Shown in pieces: positions 55,010 to 63,680 of a stretch of 64,000 nt of DNA. The notes below the pieces were generated by a model. It ran no database searches. It saw only the letters and a program-made list of their open reading frames with translations, and was not told the DNA's origin. Source of the stretch: Clostridium transplantifaecale (GTDB lineage Bacteria > Bacillota > Clostridia > Lachnospirales > Lachnospiraceae); the NCBI RefSeq assembly GCF_900626075.1, contig NZ_UYZY01000002.1:1262484-1326483 (forward strand), given 5' to 3'. Position numbers and translations under genes: made by a program. Position 1 is the stretch's first letter; each line of letters opens with the position of its first letter.

Positions 55010-55678
55010 TTATGACTGGACGATCATGACGTCGTGTACGTGGCAATTTTCCTTCAGCATTTCCGTGACATCTTCAGGAAGGCGGCCATCCGACTCTACA
55101 ATCGTGTAGGCGGTGTGTCCCTTGGATTCGCGGAAGAGTCTCATGAAAGCAATATTTACATTGCGGTCGCTCAGGCATTTGGTGATGTGGGCGGCTACGC
55201 CGGGCCTGTCCTGATGGATAACGATGACGGCGCTGTATTCGCCCGTAAATTCCACCTTCACCTGATTGATACGCACGATGCGGACCTTTCCGCCGCCCAG
55301 GGACTCTCCGCGCACCGTCATGACGCGTTCATCCTGTCCGGTCATGCGGATGTCCACCGTGTTGGGGTGAATATCCGTCTCTTCTTCATTGACTATGAAA
55401 GAAAAGTCCAGGCCGCGTTCCTTTGCAATCTGGAAAGAATCGCGGATTCGGGTATCGTCAGTTGAAAAACCCATGATACCGCCCAGAAGGGCGCGGTCGG
55501 TTCCATGGCCGCGGTATGTCTTTGCAAAGGAGCCGTAGAGCGTGAATTCCACTTTTTTAAGGGGACCTCCGACCATCTTCTGAGCCAGGAAGGCGATGAC
55601 GGCCGCTCCTGCTGTATGGGAACTGGAGGGCCCGATCATGTTGGGACCCAGAACATCAAATACACTGATGAATGACAT
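55010..55678 (-). CDS. sdaAB: L-serine dehydratase, iron-sulfur-dependent, beta subunit
   Basis: 222 residues. N-terminal GPNMIGPSSSHTAGA is the serine-dehydratase beta signature. The C-terminal ACT domain (about 145-220) has AVIVIHQDRPGVAAHIT and probably senses serine. It forms the heterodimer with SdaAA. It lies 12 bp after the symporter stop. Confidence 0.95.
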   Translation of the reverse strand: MSFISVFDVLGPNMIGPSSSHTAGAAVIAFLAQKMVGGPLKKVEFTLYGSFAKTYRGHGTDRALLGGIMGFSTDDTRIRDSFQIAKERGLDFSFIVNEEETDIHPNTVDIRMTGQDERVMTVRGESLGGGKVRIVRINQVKVEFTGEYSAVIVIHQDRPGVAAHITKCLSDRNVNIAFMRLFRESKGHTAYTIVESDGRLPEDVTEMLKENCHVHDVMIVQS

Positions 55679-55690
55679 TGGTAAACCTCC

Positions 55691-56902
55691 CTATGCCGTT
55701 TTAGAAATAAATTTCTTATAGATAGTATCGACAATTACTCCGATTGCATTATCTCCGGAGACATTGCAGGCCGTTCCGAAGGAATCCTGAGTAATGTAGA
55801 GCGCAACCATGATGGCACAGATCGGACCTTCCGGATCGCCGGCTACGGCGCCGAAAACCATGTACAGGAAAGGAAGCGCGGTCATGATGGAGCCGCCGGG
55901 CGCGCCTGGAGATGCCACCATAGCGATGCCCAGAGTCATGATAAACGGAATCACGGTACCCAGGCTGATTGGAAGCTGGTTCATCAGACAGACTGCGGTG
56001 GCGCAGGCCGTGATGGTAATCATGGATCCGGCCATATGGATGTTGGCGCAGAGCGGTACCACAAAGTTCCGGATCTGCTCACTGACGCCGTCTGCTGCGG
56101 CACACTGAAGGTTGACCGGGATTGTAGCGGCGGAAGACTGGGTTCCAAGTGCTGTCGTATATCCGGGAATCTGATTTTTAATCAAAGTAAACGGATTCTT
56201 TTTGCTCACGGTTCCGGCAATGATAAACTGAATCAGAATGCAGATCAGGTGCATAATGATGACAACGAGGAAAACTTTCCACAGGATGCTTAAAATAGCA
56301 AATGTTTTTCCTGATTTTGTCATATCCACAAATGTTCCGCAAATGTAAAGCGGAAGGAGCGGGATGATGGCGGTATGAAGCACTTTGTCGATGATACTGG
56401 AGAAATCCTTTACAGCCTCATAAAGAGTATTGCCAATTTCCTTTCCGCGCATTACAGAAAGGCAGAGACCCAGAATAAAAGCCAGAACTACGGCTGACAG
56501 CGTGTCCAATACAGGTGTGATGGAGATGCTGAAATAGGATTCGACGGAAACTCCTGCCGTTGCGGCAATCTGATCCAGAGCCCCCTCGCTCATGAAACTT
56601 GGGAACAGGCCGGAGGAGACCAGGTATGAGCAGGAGCCGGCGATCAGAGTGGAGCCGTAGGCTAAGGCCACTGTAATAAGCAGCAGTTTTCCTGCGCCCT
56701 GAGATAAATCTGCGATTCCCATGGTCACATAGGCCAGGATCATTAACGGGATGACAAACTTTAAAAAGGTGCTGAAAAGGCCGGACAAAGTAACGACGAA
56801 GCGGCAGAAGCCCTCCGGCAGAAACTGCCCGATCAGTATGCCGACGATAATGGCAATGATGAGTTTGGGGACAAGCCCCAGCTTAAATGCTTTCTTTTCC
56901 AT
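55691..56902 (-). CDS. Dicarboxylate/amino acid:cation symporter, probably for serine
   Basis: 403 residues of the DAACS (GltP/SstT) family: TQSSAATIPVNL in re-entrant loop 1 and a matching SPGAPGGSIMTALPF in loop 2, with about eight helices. Its position as first gene of the serine dehydratase operon argues for serine (or serine/threonine) uptake in the manner of SstT. Specificity is inferred. A divergent LysR gene probably controls the operon. Confidence 0.9.
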   Translation of the reverse strand: MEKKAFKLGLVPKLIIAIIVGILIGQFLPEGFCRFVVTLSGLFSTFLKFVIPLMILAYVTMGIADLSQGAGKLLLITVALAYGSTLIAGSCSYLVSSGLFPSFMSEGALDQIAATAGVSVESYFSISITPVLDTLSAVVLAFILGLCLSVMRGKEIGNTLYEAVKDFSSIIDKVLHTAIIPLLPLYICGTFVDMTKSGKTFAILSILWKVFLVVIIMHLICILIQFIIAGTVSKKNPFTLIKNQIPGYTTALGTQSSAATIPVNLQCAAADGVSEQIRNFVVPLCANIHMAGSMITITACATAVCLMNQLPISLGTVIPFIMTLGIAMVASPGAPGGSIMTALPFLYMVFGAVAGDPEGPICAIMVALYITQDSFGTACNVSGDNAIGVIVDTIYKKFISKTA

Positions 56903-57020
56903 GATTCATGTTCCCTCCATTTTTTGGTTGTTCTGTTTGAATACTTTGACAGTGCAGCTTAACGGAGCACCCCGCGTGAAGCCTTTGGCCGGAGTTGCTC
57001 AAATTAGTGCAAATTCACGA

Positions 57021-57068
57021 TTGACGTCGTGGTTTATGTATTATATCATGACAATATGCATGAATCAA
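57021..57068. promoter_or_regulatory. Overlapping divergent promoters and regulator site
   Basis: Plus strand: TTGACG (57021-57026), 17 bp, TATCAT (57044-57049) toward lysR. Minus strand: TTGATT (57068-57063), 17 bp, TATAAT (57045-57040) toward the symporter-sda operon. The -10 boxes overlap. An imperfect dyad TCATG-N8-CATGA lies inside the minus-strand spacer, a good place for LysR control. Confidence 0.75.
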
Positions 57069-57121
57069 ATTCGTAGATTTCATATAGTTGTTGAAAAATA
57101 TTAATAAAGGGAGGCGTCCGA

Positions 57122-58006
57122 ATGGAGATCCGTCAGCTTGTCACTTTCATCCGAGTCGTGCAGCTTCAAAGTTTTTCCAAAGCCGCCGAAAGTCTGGGGT
57201 ATTCCCAGTCGGCAGTCACAGTACAGATCCGTCTTTTGGAACAGGAATTGAATGCCAGACTCTTTGACCGGATCGGAAAACGGATCACGCTCACGGACCA
57301 GGGAAACCAGTTCTGTACCTATGCCTACAACATTCTTCATGAAGTAAACAAGGCAAAACTGTCTCTGGACAGCGACACAGAGCTTAAAAATTCCCTTCAT
57401 ATCGGAACGATTGAATCCCTGTGCTTCTCCAAATTCCCCCCGATTCTCCGCTACTTCAGGGAACACCATCCGAAAGTAGCCATCCGGATCACCACGGCTT
57501 CCCCGGAAGAGCTGATTGAGATGATGGAGCACAATCAACTGGATCTCATCTATATCCTGGACGAGCCACGGTATAATAACAATTGGATTAAGGTGATGGA
57601 AATAAGGGAGGAAGTAGTTTTCGTCTCTTCCCCCGCCTCTGCTCTTGCCGGACGCGGCCATTTAAGGCTGGAAGAACTGCTGGAAGAGCCTTTTTTTCTG
57701 ACCGAGAAAAATGCCAATTACAGGCGTGCCCTGGACCGCTTCCTGGCGTCCAGACAGATGATCCTCTCGCCATTCCTGGAAATCAGCAATACGGAATTTA
57801 TCATCCGCATGATAGAAGAAAACAGGGGCCTTTCCTTTCTTCCCTATTTTGCAGTGCAGAAGAGTGCGGAGGAACGGCGGCTGGCGGTTCTTGAGGTAGA
57901 AGATTTCCACACCGCAATGTACCGTCAGATTTTTTACCATAAAGAAAAGTGGAAGACGAAAGAGATGGATGAGTTTATACGGTTAGGGGAGATGAATCTT
58001 ACATAG
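57122..58006 (+). CDS. LysR-family regulator, divergent to the serine operon
   Basis: 294 residues, normal length. N-terminal winged helix MEIRQLVTFIRVVQLQSFS then AAESLGYSQSAVTVQIRLLE; the effector-binding domain starts near 90 (LHIGTIESLCFSKFPPIL). Divergent placement and shared promoter region suggest that it regulates the symporter-sdaAB-sdaAA operon, perhaps with serine as effector. The last G of its TAG stop is also the first base of repeat copy D. Confidence 0.93.
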   Translation: MEIRQLVTFIRVVQLQSFSKAAESLGYSQSAVTVQIRLLEQELNARLFDRIGKRITLTDQGNQFCTYAYNILHEVNKAKLSLDSDTELKNSLHIGTIESLCFSKFPPILRYFREHHPKVAIRITTASPEELIEMMEHNQLDLIYILDEPRYNNNWIKVMEIREEVVFVSSPASALAGRGHLRLEELLEEPFFLTEKNANYRRALDRFLASRQMILSPFLEISNTEFIIRMIEENRGLSFLPYFAVQKSAEERRLAVLEVEDFHTAMYRQIFYHKEKWKTKEMDEFIRLGEMNLT

Positions 58007-58851
58007 GGATTTAGTTGAGATGCGAGGACGCCTCTGTAAGACGGCGGACGGGGTGGTGGGAGGGTGTGTATGAGTCTTCAGTCCCGATTGGTAAGTTGTC
58101 GTGAGGGGGAATCCAGGAGAAAAAATTCCTACGGGGACTCGCTTCCGCTTGTGGAATGCGCAGCGGATGCTAAGCTCGAAAGAACCTCGCTAAGCACCGG
58201 CGGATTCCAAGGTCCCCTTCGGAAAGTTTTCTCCTTCCTTCCCTGGGGAGGTTGTCAGCGGGACTGAAGACTCAGCGAAGGGTGTTGCCCCGTCCGTCAT
58301 CTTCAGGGGCTGATTGTCTCTTTCGTCAAGTGGGGTGGTGGTATTGTCGCGGCCACGATATAGTCGTAACTAGTTTACATTCTGACGACATCCTGGGCTG
58401 CATTAAAAGAGTATCAGAATAAACATTCTAAGATTGTAAGTTTCTATAGTCCCAGAATGAACAGGATGTAGTTTTCAGGCATCCAGAGCAACGTAGTGGC
58501 AGCGACAAGAGCTTCCCCCATTGAAGAAAGAGGACAGATCAGGCGCCGCAGGCCGGGGCCGGGCCGCTATCTTGGCTGAGTCTTTAATCCCGGCCATAAC
58601 CTTCCTGCGTGGAAGAAGGGAGAAAAAGATTCCGGAGGGAACCTGGGAGTTCATCGGCACTTACCGAGGTATTTTCGAGGTTAGTGACCGTTATGTACTC
58701 CAACGAGCGCAAGCGTTTCCCGGAGGAACTTTTTCTGCCCGGATTCCCCGCCTACGACACCCTGACGCCCGGGACTAAAGACTCATCGATTCCCTTCACC
58801 ACCCCGGTCCCCGGCCTGACGGCGGCGTCCTCATTTCTCAACTAACTCCCC
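58006..58851 (+). repeat. Nested-palindrome repeat, copy D
   Basis: 846 bp. Termini GGGATTTAGTTGAG and CTCAACTAACTCCCC stay complementary although both differ from copies A-C at the same inner position (AATT to AGTT / AACT), a compensating change. Left arm GAGTCTTCAGTCCC with GGGACTGAAGACTC; right arm GAGTCTTTAATCCC with GGGACTAAAGACTC. The first base is shared with the upstream stop codon. Confidence 0.92.
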
Positions 58852-58874
58852 ACTTGATGTTTCTGAATAATATA

Positions 58875-58903
58875 TGGAAATCTGCACACCATCATGTTAC
58901 AAT
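58875..58903 (+). promoter_or_regulatory. Candidate promoter of the small membrane protein
   Basis: TGGAAA, 17-bp spacer, TACAAT, 23 bp after repeat copy D. Confidence 0.5.
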
Positions 58904-58948
58904 GAAGCTATAAGAACACGGCGTATTTTGAAGAAAGGAGTCGAATTT

Positions 58949-59182
58949 ATGGAGAAATTGTTTCATGTGGCGGAAGAGTATATAAAAGGAATGAAGTGGC
59001 AGGACATGGCTCTTCTTAAAATCTGCCTCTGCGCTGCCGGTATTGTCATCGGGCTTACGGCTCCGAAGCGGTGGAGGAAATGCCTGCTTATATTGGCGGC
59101 GTCTGCTTTTGTAATCACCTATATTCCGCTGATGGCCAAGTTTGTTCCGGCTATGCGCAACCTTGGATGTTGCGAGGAATAG
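58949..59182 (+). CDS. Small membrane protein, 77 residues
   Basis: Starts MEKLFHVAEEYIKGMKWQD from the ATG at 58949, chosen for AAAGGAG nine bases upstream. Two hydrophobic segments (about 22-38 and 48-66) flank the basic APKRWRKC loop. Similar small proteins in Lachnospiraceae are sometimes labelled phosphate ABC permease, but it is far too short for that. Function unknown. Confidence 0.7.
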   Translation: MEKLFHVAEEYIKGMKWQDMALLKICLCAAGIVIGLTAPKRWRKCLLILAASAFVITYIPLMAKFVPAMRNLGCCEE

Positions 59183-59191
59183 TACAAATGC

Positions 59192-59266
59192 GAACAAAGC
59201 AAACGTAAACAAAGCAAACGTAAACAAAACAAACGTAAACAAAACAAACGTAAACAAAACAAATCT
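59192..59266. repeat. 15-bp tandem repeat, five units
   Basis: Five head-to-tail units of AAACAAARCAAACGT, the first starting GAA and the last ending TCT. It lies between the stop of the small membrane gene and its terminator, so it is transcribed as an unstructured 3' UTR. Unit number is likely to vary between strains. Confidence 0.9.
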
Positions 59267-59276
59267 AAACTAAGTG

Positions 59277-59325
59277 AAGGGTATCCCAGAAGGCTGCAGT
59301 ATAGCCTGAGGGATACCCTTATTTT
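59277..59325 (+). terminator. Terminator of the small membrane gene
   Basis: AAGGGTATCCC (59277-59287) pairs with GGGATACCCTT (59310-59320), followed by ATTTTG. Confidence 0.85.
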
Positions 59326-59391
59326 GATCGTTTCTGCACCGTAAAAGAAGATGCGGCCGTTAAAATAATGTATCAATTTAGACGACAAACC

Positions 59392-59495
59392 TTAACTTCA
59401 AAGTTAACAGCATCCCAATAATTTCCCGATACCGCCTTATATCCTATTCTTTTCTCTAAGAGTTTCATTTCAGATTAACCTCCCTTAACTTTGAA
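59392..59495. promoter_or_regulatory. Paired operator-like sites before the MaoC gene
   Basis: Palindrome TTAACTTCAAAGTTAA at 59392-59407 and a related half-palindrome TTAACTTTGAA at 59485-59495, spaced by 93 bp. The LysR-family protein at 61294 is the nearest candidate to bind. No convincing -35/-10 pair was assigned in this gap. Confidence 0.45.
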
Positions 59496-59563
59496 TGCGA
59501 TATACAATTAACCGATTCAAATGATATTGTAAATACATAAAAAAGAATTGGGAGGGATTTAGA

Positions 59564-60025
59564 ATGAAAAGAGAAGAAATATTGCTGACTTATGAGGATG
59601 TGGATGTGGGAGACGAGTTCTTGTCGCCTTCCCGTACGGTCAGCGAATCTGATGTTTTTCAGTTTGCAGGCATCACCGGGGATTATAATGAGCTGCACAC
59701 GAGTGAAGCTTTTGCCGAGACGACTCCTTACGGAACCAGAATCGTGCATGGAATGCTGACACTTGCTATTGCCAACGGTCTCTATGTCAGAATTGGTATT
59801 TTCAAAAACTCAATTTTTCTTGGAATCGATCAATGGAGGTTTTTGAAACCGGTCAAAATAGGGGATACGATTCGGCTCCGTCTTGTGATAGAAGATAAGA
59901 GGGAGACAAAAGAGGGAAAACGGGGAATCATCGGGATGAAATATGAGGTCCTGAACCAGAAGAATGAACCGGTGGCGGACGGAGTCCTGCGCCGCATGGT
60001 AGATAAAAGGAGGTCGGAGGAATGA
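59564..60025 (+). CDS. MaoC-family (hot-dog fold) dehydratase
   Basis: 153 residues. The hydratase-2 motif is seen in DVFQFAGITGDYNELHTSEAFA with the catalytic Asp and His, then GTRIVHGMLTLAIANGL. The enzyme probably adds water to an enoyl-CoA. Its stop overlaps the start of the CoA-transferase gene (ATGA), so acid activation and hydration are likely consecutive. GGGAGG precedes the ATG. Confidence 0.9.
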   Translation: MKREEILLTYEDVDVGDEFLSPSRTVSESDVFQFAGITGDYNELHTSEAFAETTPYGTRIVHGMLTLAIANGLYVRIGIFKNSIFLGIDQWRFLKPVKIGDTIRLRLVIEDKRETKEGKRGIIGMKYEVLNQKNEPVADGVLRRMVDKRRSEE

Positions 60026-61299
60026 TAAAGCAGGAGCCGGACGGGAAAGACGGAAAAGTAGAGCAAAGGGCGGCGGAAAAGGAGGATAAAATAGAAGAAA
60101 CGAAAGAAACGGGAGCGCTCAGCGATTTGACAATTCTGGATCTGACACGCGTTGTTGCGGGGCCGTTCTGCAGTTCCCTTCTGGGAGATATGGGAGCCAG
60201 GGTTATTAAAATCGAGAGACCCGGTACGGGAGATGACAGCAGGGCCTATGGTCCGTACGTGAACGGTGAATCCGCCTATTTTGCAATGCTGAACCGCAGT
60301 AAATACGGCATCACGCTGAACCTGAAAACAGAGGAGGGTAAAGCCATTTTTTTGGAAATGGTGAAAAAAGCCGATGTGGTGCTGGAAAATTACCGGCCCG
60401 GAGTGATGGAAAAGCTGGGACTCGGCTATGAGGAACTGAGAAAAATAAACGACCAGATTATCTATGCCGCGGTGTCTGGATTCGGTTCTTATGGCCCGTA
60501 CTCGAAGCGGCCCGGTTACGATATCCTGGCGCAGGCTATGGGAGGGCTGATGAGCCTGACCGGCCCGAAGGACGGGGAACCGACCAGGGCGGGTAATGCC
60601 ATGGGGGATATTCTGGGCGGAATGAATATGGCGATCGGTGTGCTGGCCGCCGTCCACGCCAGAACGCTGATTGGACATGGACAGAAGGTAGATATTGCCC
60701 TGGTGGACAGCATAGCGGTGTCACTGGAAAATGCGTTTACCCGCTACTGGGTTACCAACGAGGTTTATAAACGGAATGGAAATGCCTATGCGGCCCTGGC
60801 ACCTTATGATTCCTACCGGGCCAGGGACGGACTCTGCATTATCGCCTGCGGAAACCAGAAACTGTTTGAGATTTTCAGCCGTGAAGTGGCAGGCCATCCG
60901 GAATGGATTGACGACCCGAGGTTTTTATCAAATGTGCTGCGGGTGGAAAACATGGATGAACTGAAAATACTGATCGAGGGATGGAGCAGGAGTTACACGG
61001 TGGATGAGCTTGTTTCCATGGCACTGAATGCAGGAGTTCCGGCAGGTCCCGTATATGATATCAGCCAGATTGTAAAAGATGAACATATAGCCTCAGCCAG
61101 AGACATGTTCCCCGTGGTGGAGCATCCCGTCATTGGAAAAATGCATGTGAACGGGGATGCGGTTAAGATGACGGAGACGGCGCCCCGCATCACAAAGCCC
61201 GCACCCCTGCTGGGGCAGGACAATGAGAAAATATACGGCGAGTTTCTGGGTATTACCCGGGAACGGCTCGCCGGGTTAAAGGCGGAAGGCGTCTTATAG
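60022..61299 (+). CDS. CaiB/BaiF family CoA-transferase
   Basis: 425 residues with a charged N-terminal tail of about 30 residues before LTILDLTRVVAGPFCSSLLGDMGARVIKIE. The catalytic Asp is expected in the MGDILGGMNMAIGVLA region. Family III transferases move CoA between carboxylic acids. The MaoC partner and the CitMHS-type transporter downstream suggest catabolism of an unsaturated di- or tricarboxylate. The acid is unknown and no lyase gene is in the window. Confidence 0.92.
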   Translation: MIKQEPDGKDGKVEQRAAEKEDKIEETKETGALSDLTILDLTRVVAGPFCSSLLGDMGARVIKIERPGTGDDSRAYGPYVNGESAYFAMLNRSKYGITLNLKTEEGKAIFLEMVKKADVVLENYRPGVMEKLGLGYEELRKINDQIIYAAVSGFGSYGPYSKRPGYDILAQAMGGLMSLTGPKDGEPTRAGNAMGDILGGMNMAIGVLAAVHARTLIGHGQKVDIALVDSIAVSLENAFTRYWVTNEVYKRNGNAYAALAPYDSYRARDGLCIIACGNQKLFEIFSREVAGHPEWIDDPRFLSNVLRVENMDELKILIEGWSRSYTVDELVSMALNAGVPAGPVYDISQIVKDEHIASARDMFPVVEHPVIGKMHVNGDAVKMTETAPRITKPAPLLGQDNEKIYGEFLGITRERLAGLKAEGVL

Positions 61300-62199
61300 C
61301 GGATACCGTTTCCGGCAGGAATGGCCTGGATAAAAGCTGCAGGCAAAATCTTGGAATATGGCCGCAGCGGCGTTCATGTATCTCTTTTCATCGCGGAACA
61401 GCGCCTGGACACGCGGAAAAACCGGTTCTGTGATATCAATGCAGCAGGTTCCGTCATACAGACGCGCATAGTTTGTGTATGCGGTGGCAAGGGCCACGCC
61501 GATTTTCTTCATCACCATGTAGGAGCGCATCATATAATCGCATTCAATTGCAATATGCGGAGTGAAACCGGCTCTCTCACACAGATCATCAAAGTATTTA
61601 CGGGAAGAAAATCCGGGTGTGAGGGCAACAAAAGGCTCGTCCTTTACCTCGGTCAGGCTGATCTGCCTTCTCTTGGAGAGAGGGTGATCCGGATGGACGA
61701 GAAGCACGGGGGAGTCGTCATTATAAAGCAGTTCGCTGTGTTTCCAGTGAGCCGGTACATCGGTGGGACTGGCAATGACAAAATCATATTTATAAAGGCA
61801 GCCGGGATTCTGAAGTTCATCCAGGCGCAGTGAAGTGTGGGTGACGCGTATTTCCGGATGTTCAAGCTGGAAAGAAGAAAAAAGTTCAATCCAGACATTG
61901 GGGCTGGTGGTGGCGACAGAAAGAAGAATATCCCGCTGTGCCTCCATATCCCGCAGTTCGGACACTGCGTTATCCAGCGAGCTGAGCATCTGGTTGACAT
62001 GTTCCAGAAAGACGTAGCCTCTGGCATTCAGGTGCAGTCTGTTCCCCTGGCGATCAAAAAGTTCCGTCCCCAGTTCCTTCTCAAGACGCGAGATGGTGGA
62101 ACTTAAGGAGGGAGGGGAAATGTAGAGCTGGTTTGCAGTCTGTGTCAGGTTCTCATTCTCGGCAACTGCCTTAAAATAGCGTAATTGTAATAGTTCCAT
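61294..62199 (-). CDS. LysR-family regulator
   Basis: 301 residues on the minus strand. N-terminal helix-turn-helix MELLQLRYFKAVAENENLT then NQLYISPPSLSSTISRLEKELG. The effector domain begins near 90. The stop overlaps the end of the CoA-transferase gene by 6 bp tail-to-tail. It is divergent from the CitMHS-type gene and probably controls both it and the MaoC-CoA-transferase unit. Confidence 0.92.
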   Translation of the reverse strand: MELLQLRYFKAVAENENLTQTANQLYISPPSLSSTISRLEKELGTELFDRQGNRLHLNARGYVFLEHVNQMLSSLDNAVSELRDMEAQRDILLSVATTSPNVWIELFSSFQLEHPEIRVTHTSLRLDELQNPGCLYKYDFVIASPTDVPAHWKHSELLYNDDSPVLLVHPDHPLSKRRQISLTEVKDEPFVALTPGFSSRKYFDDLCERAGFTPHIAIECDYMMRSYMVMKKIGVALATAYTNYARLYDGTCCIDITEPVFPRVQALFRDEKRYMNAAAAIFQDFACSFYPGHSCRKRYPL

Positions 62200-62291
62200 C
62201 AGATTCCTCCATACCGGTGCCGCATATCATTTACTGCTGGTGTTTTATACTGGTTTATAAACGCGAAGACGCGGAGTTTCACGCATTGTAG

Positions 62292-62305
62292 GGTGATATA
62301 TCACC
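62292..62305. promoter_or_regulatory. Palindromic site between lysR and the transporter
   Basis: A perfect 14-bp palindrome GGTGATATATCACC in the divergent gap, with T and A at positions usable by a LysR protein. TATAAC follows at about 62312. Confidence 0.55.
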
Positions 62306-62375
62306 TGAATTATTATAACATAGAACAAAAATAATAGAAACACGGGAATAAAGGAAAATATAAGGAGGAAAAGTT

Positions 62376-63680
62376 ATGTTAGCAATAGCTGGGTTACTGA
62401 CTATATTGGTCGTGATGTTTTTAATCATGACAAAAAAATGCTCGACACTGGTCGCGCTGATCGCAGTTCCTATGATTGCCTGTGTCCTTGTGGGGCAGGG
62501 AGCCAGCATGGGAGGATATGTAACGGCGGGAATCAAGAGCGTAGCCGCTACCGGAGTTATGTTTATTTTCGCCGTTGCCTTTTTTGGAATTATGGGTGAC
62601 GTCGGGGCGTTTGAAATTGTAGTAAACAGGATTTTAAAAATTATCGGAAAGGATCCTTTGAAAATCTGCATCGGAACACTGATTATCACACTGATGACCC
62701 ATTTGGACGGTTCCGGCGCAACCACCTTTTTAATTACGATTCCGGCGCTTCTGCCTATTTATGATAAGCTAAAGATGGATCGCCGCGTACTGGCTACCGT
62801 AGTAGCGGCAGGAGCGGGAACAATGAACCTGGTTCCCTGGGGAGGACCGACAATCCGTGCGGCAACCGCACTGGAAGTATCCCTGACCGACCTGTACAAT
62901 CCGATGATTATCCCTCAGCTCTGCGGTGTAGCCGCCTGTTTTACAGTCGCTGTGATGTTTGGCCTGAAGGAGAGAAAACGTTTAAAAGGGACGCTGGAAT
63001 CTATCTCAGTTGAGCCTCCCAAGTTCGACGATCTGCCGGAGGAGGAGAAATCCAAACGCCGTCCGCGCCTTGTCTGGTTTAATATTCTGCTGATTGTTGT
63101 TACCATCGTATCGCTGGTAATGGAACTTCTTCCGCCCGCAGGATGCTTTATGGCCGCGCTCTGCATTGCCATGCTTGTAAACTACCGCGACCTGAAAGAA
63201 CAAGGCAAGCGGATGGACGAGCATGCGGTGGCAGCCATGATGATGGCCTCCACTCTGTTTGGAGCAGGCTGTTTTACGGGTATACTCGGAGGATGCGGCA
63301 TGCTGGAAGCGATGGCACAGGGCCTTTGTGATATCCTTCCTGTAGCAATTATGGGGCACATTGCAATATTCGTGGCAGTATTTTCAATGCCTCTGTCCCT
63401 GATGTTCGACCCGGACAGCTTCTACTATGCGGTACTGCCTGTCATCGCGGTAGCAGCCGAGGTAGCCGGTGTTCCGGCACTGGCCGTAGGCCGCGCCGCC
63501 ATCTGCGGCCAGATTACGGTCGGCTTCCCAATCTCCCCGCTGACCCCATCCACCTTCCTCCTGACCGGCCTGACCGGAGTAGACCTGGGAGACCACCAAA
63601 AACACAGTTTTGTGTGGCTGTGGCTGATTTCATTGACAATTGTGATCGTGGCGGTTGTGATGGGAGTAATTCCAGTTTAA
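62376..63680 (+). CDS. CitMHS-family organic acid transporter
   Basis: 434 residues with 11-12 helices. THLDGSGATTFLITIPALLP and VPWGGPTIRAATAL are typical of CitMHS citrate-metal/proton symporters, as is QITVGFPISPLTPSTFLL near the C-terminus. It probably brings in the acid used by the MaoC/CoA-transferase pair. AAGGAGG precedes the ATG. The TAA stop directly abuts repeat copy E. Confidence 0.9.
   Translation: MLAIAGLLTILVVMFLIMTKKCSTLVALIAVPMIACVLVGQGASMGGYVTAGIKSVAATGVMFIFAVAFFGIMGDVGAFEIVVNRILKIIGKDPLKICIGTLIITLMTHLDGSGATTFLITIPALLPIYDKLKMDRRVLATVVAAGAGTMNLVPWGGPTIRAATALEVSLTDLYNPMIIPQLCGVAACFTVAVMFGLKERKRLKGTLESISVEPPKFDDLPEEEKSKRRPRLVWFNILLIVVTIVSLVMELLPPAGCFMAALCIAMLVNYRDLKEQGKRMDEHAVAAMMMASTLFGAGCFTGILGGCGMLEAMAQGLCDILPVAIMGHIAIFVAVFSMPLSLMFDPDSFYYAVLPVIAVAAEVAGVPALAVGRAAICGQITVGFPISPLTPSTFLLTGLTGVDLGDHQKHSFVWLWLISLTIVIVAVVMGVIPV

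Noticed and set aside
58892..59388. Reverse ORFs with repeated LFTFVLFTF-like residues
   Set aside because: They arise from reading the 15-bp DNA tandem repeat on the minus strand; no ribosome site.
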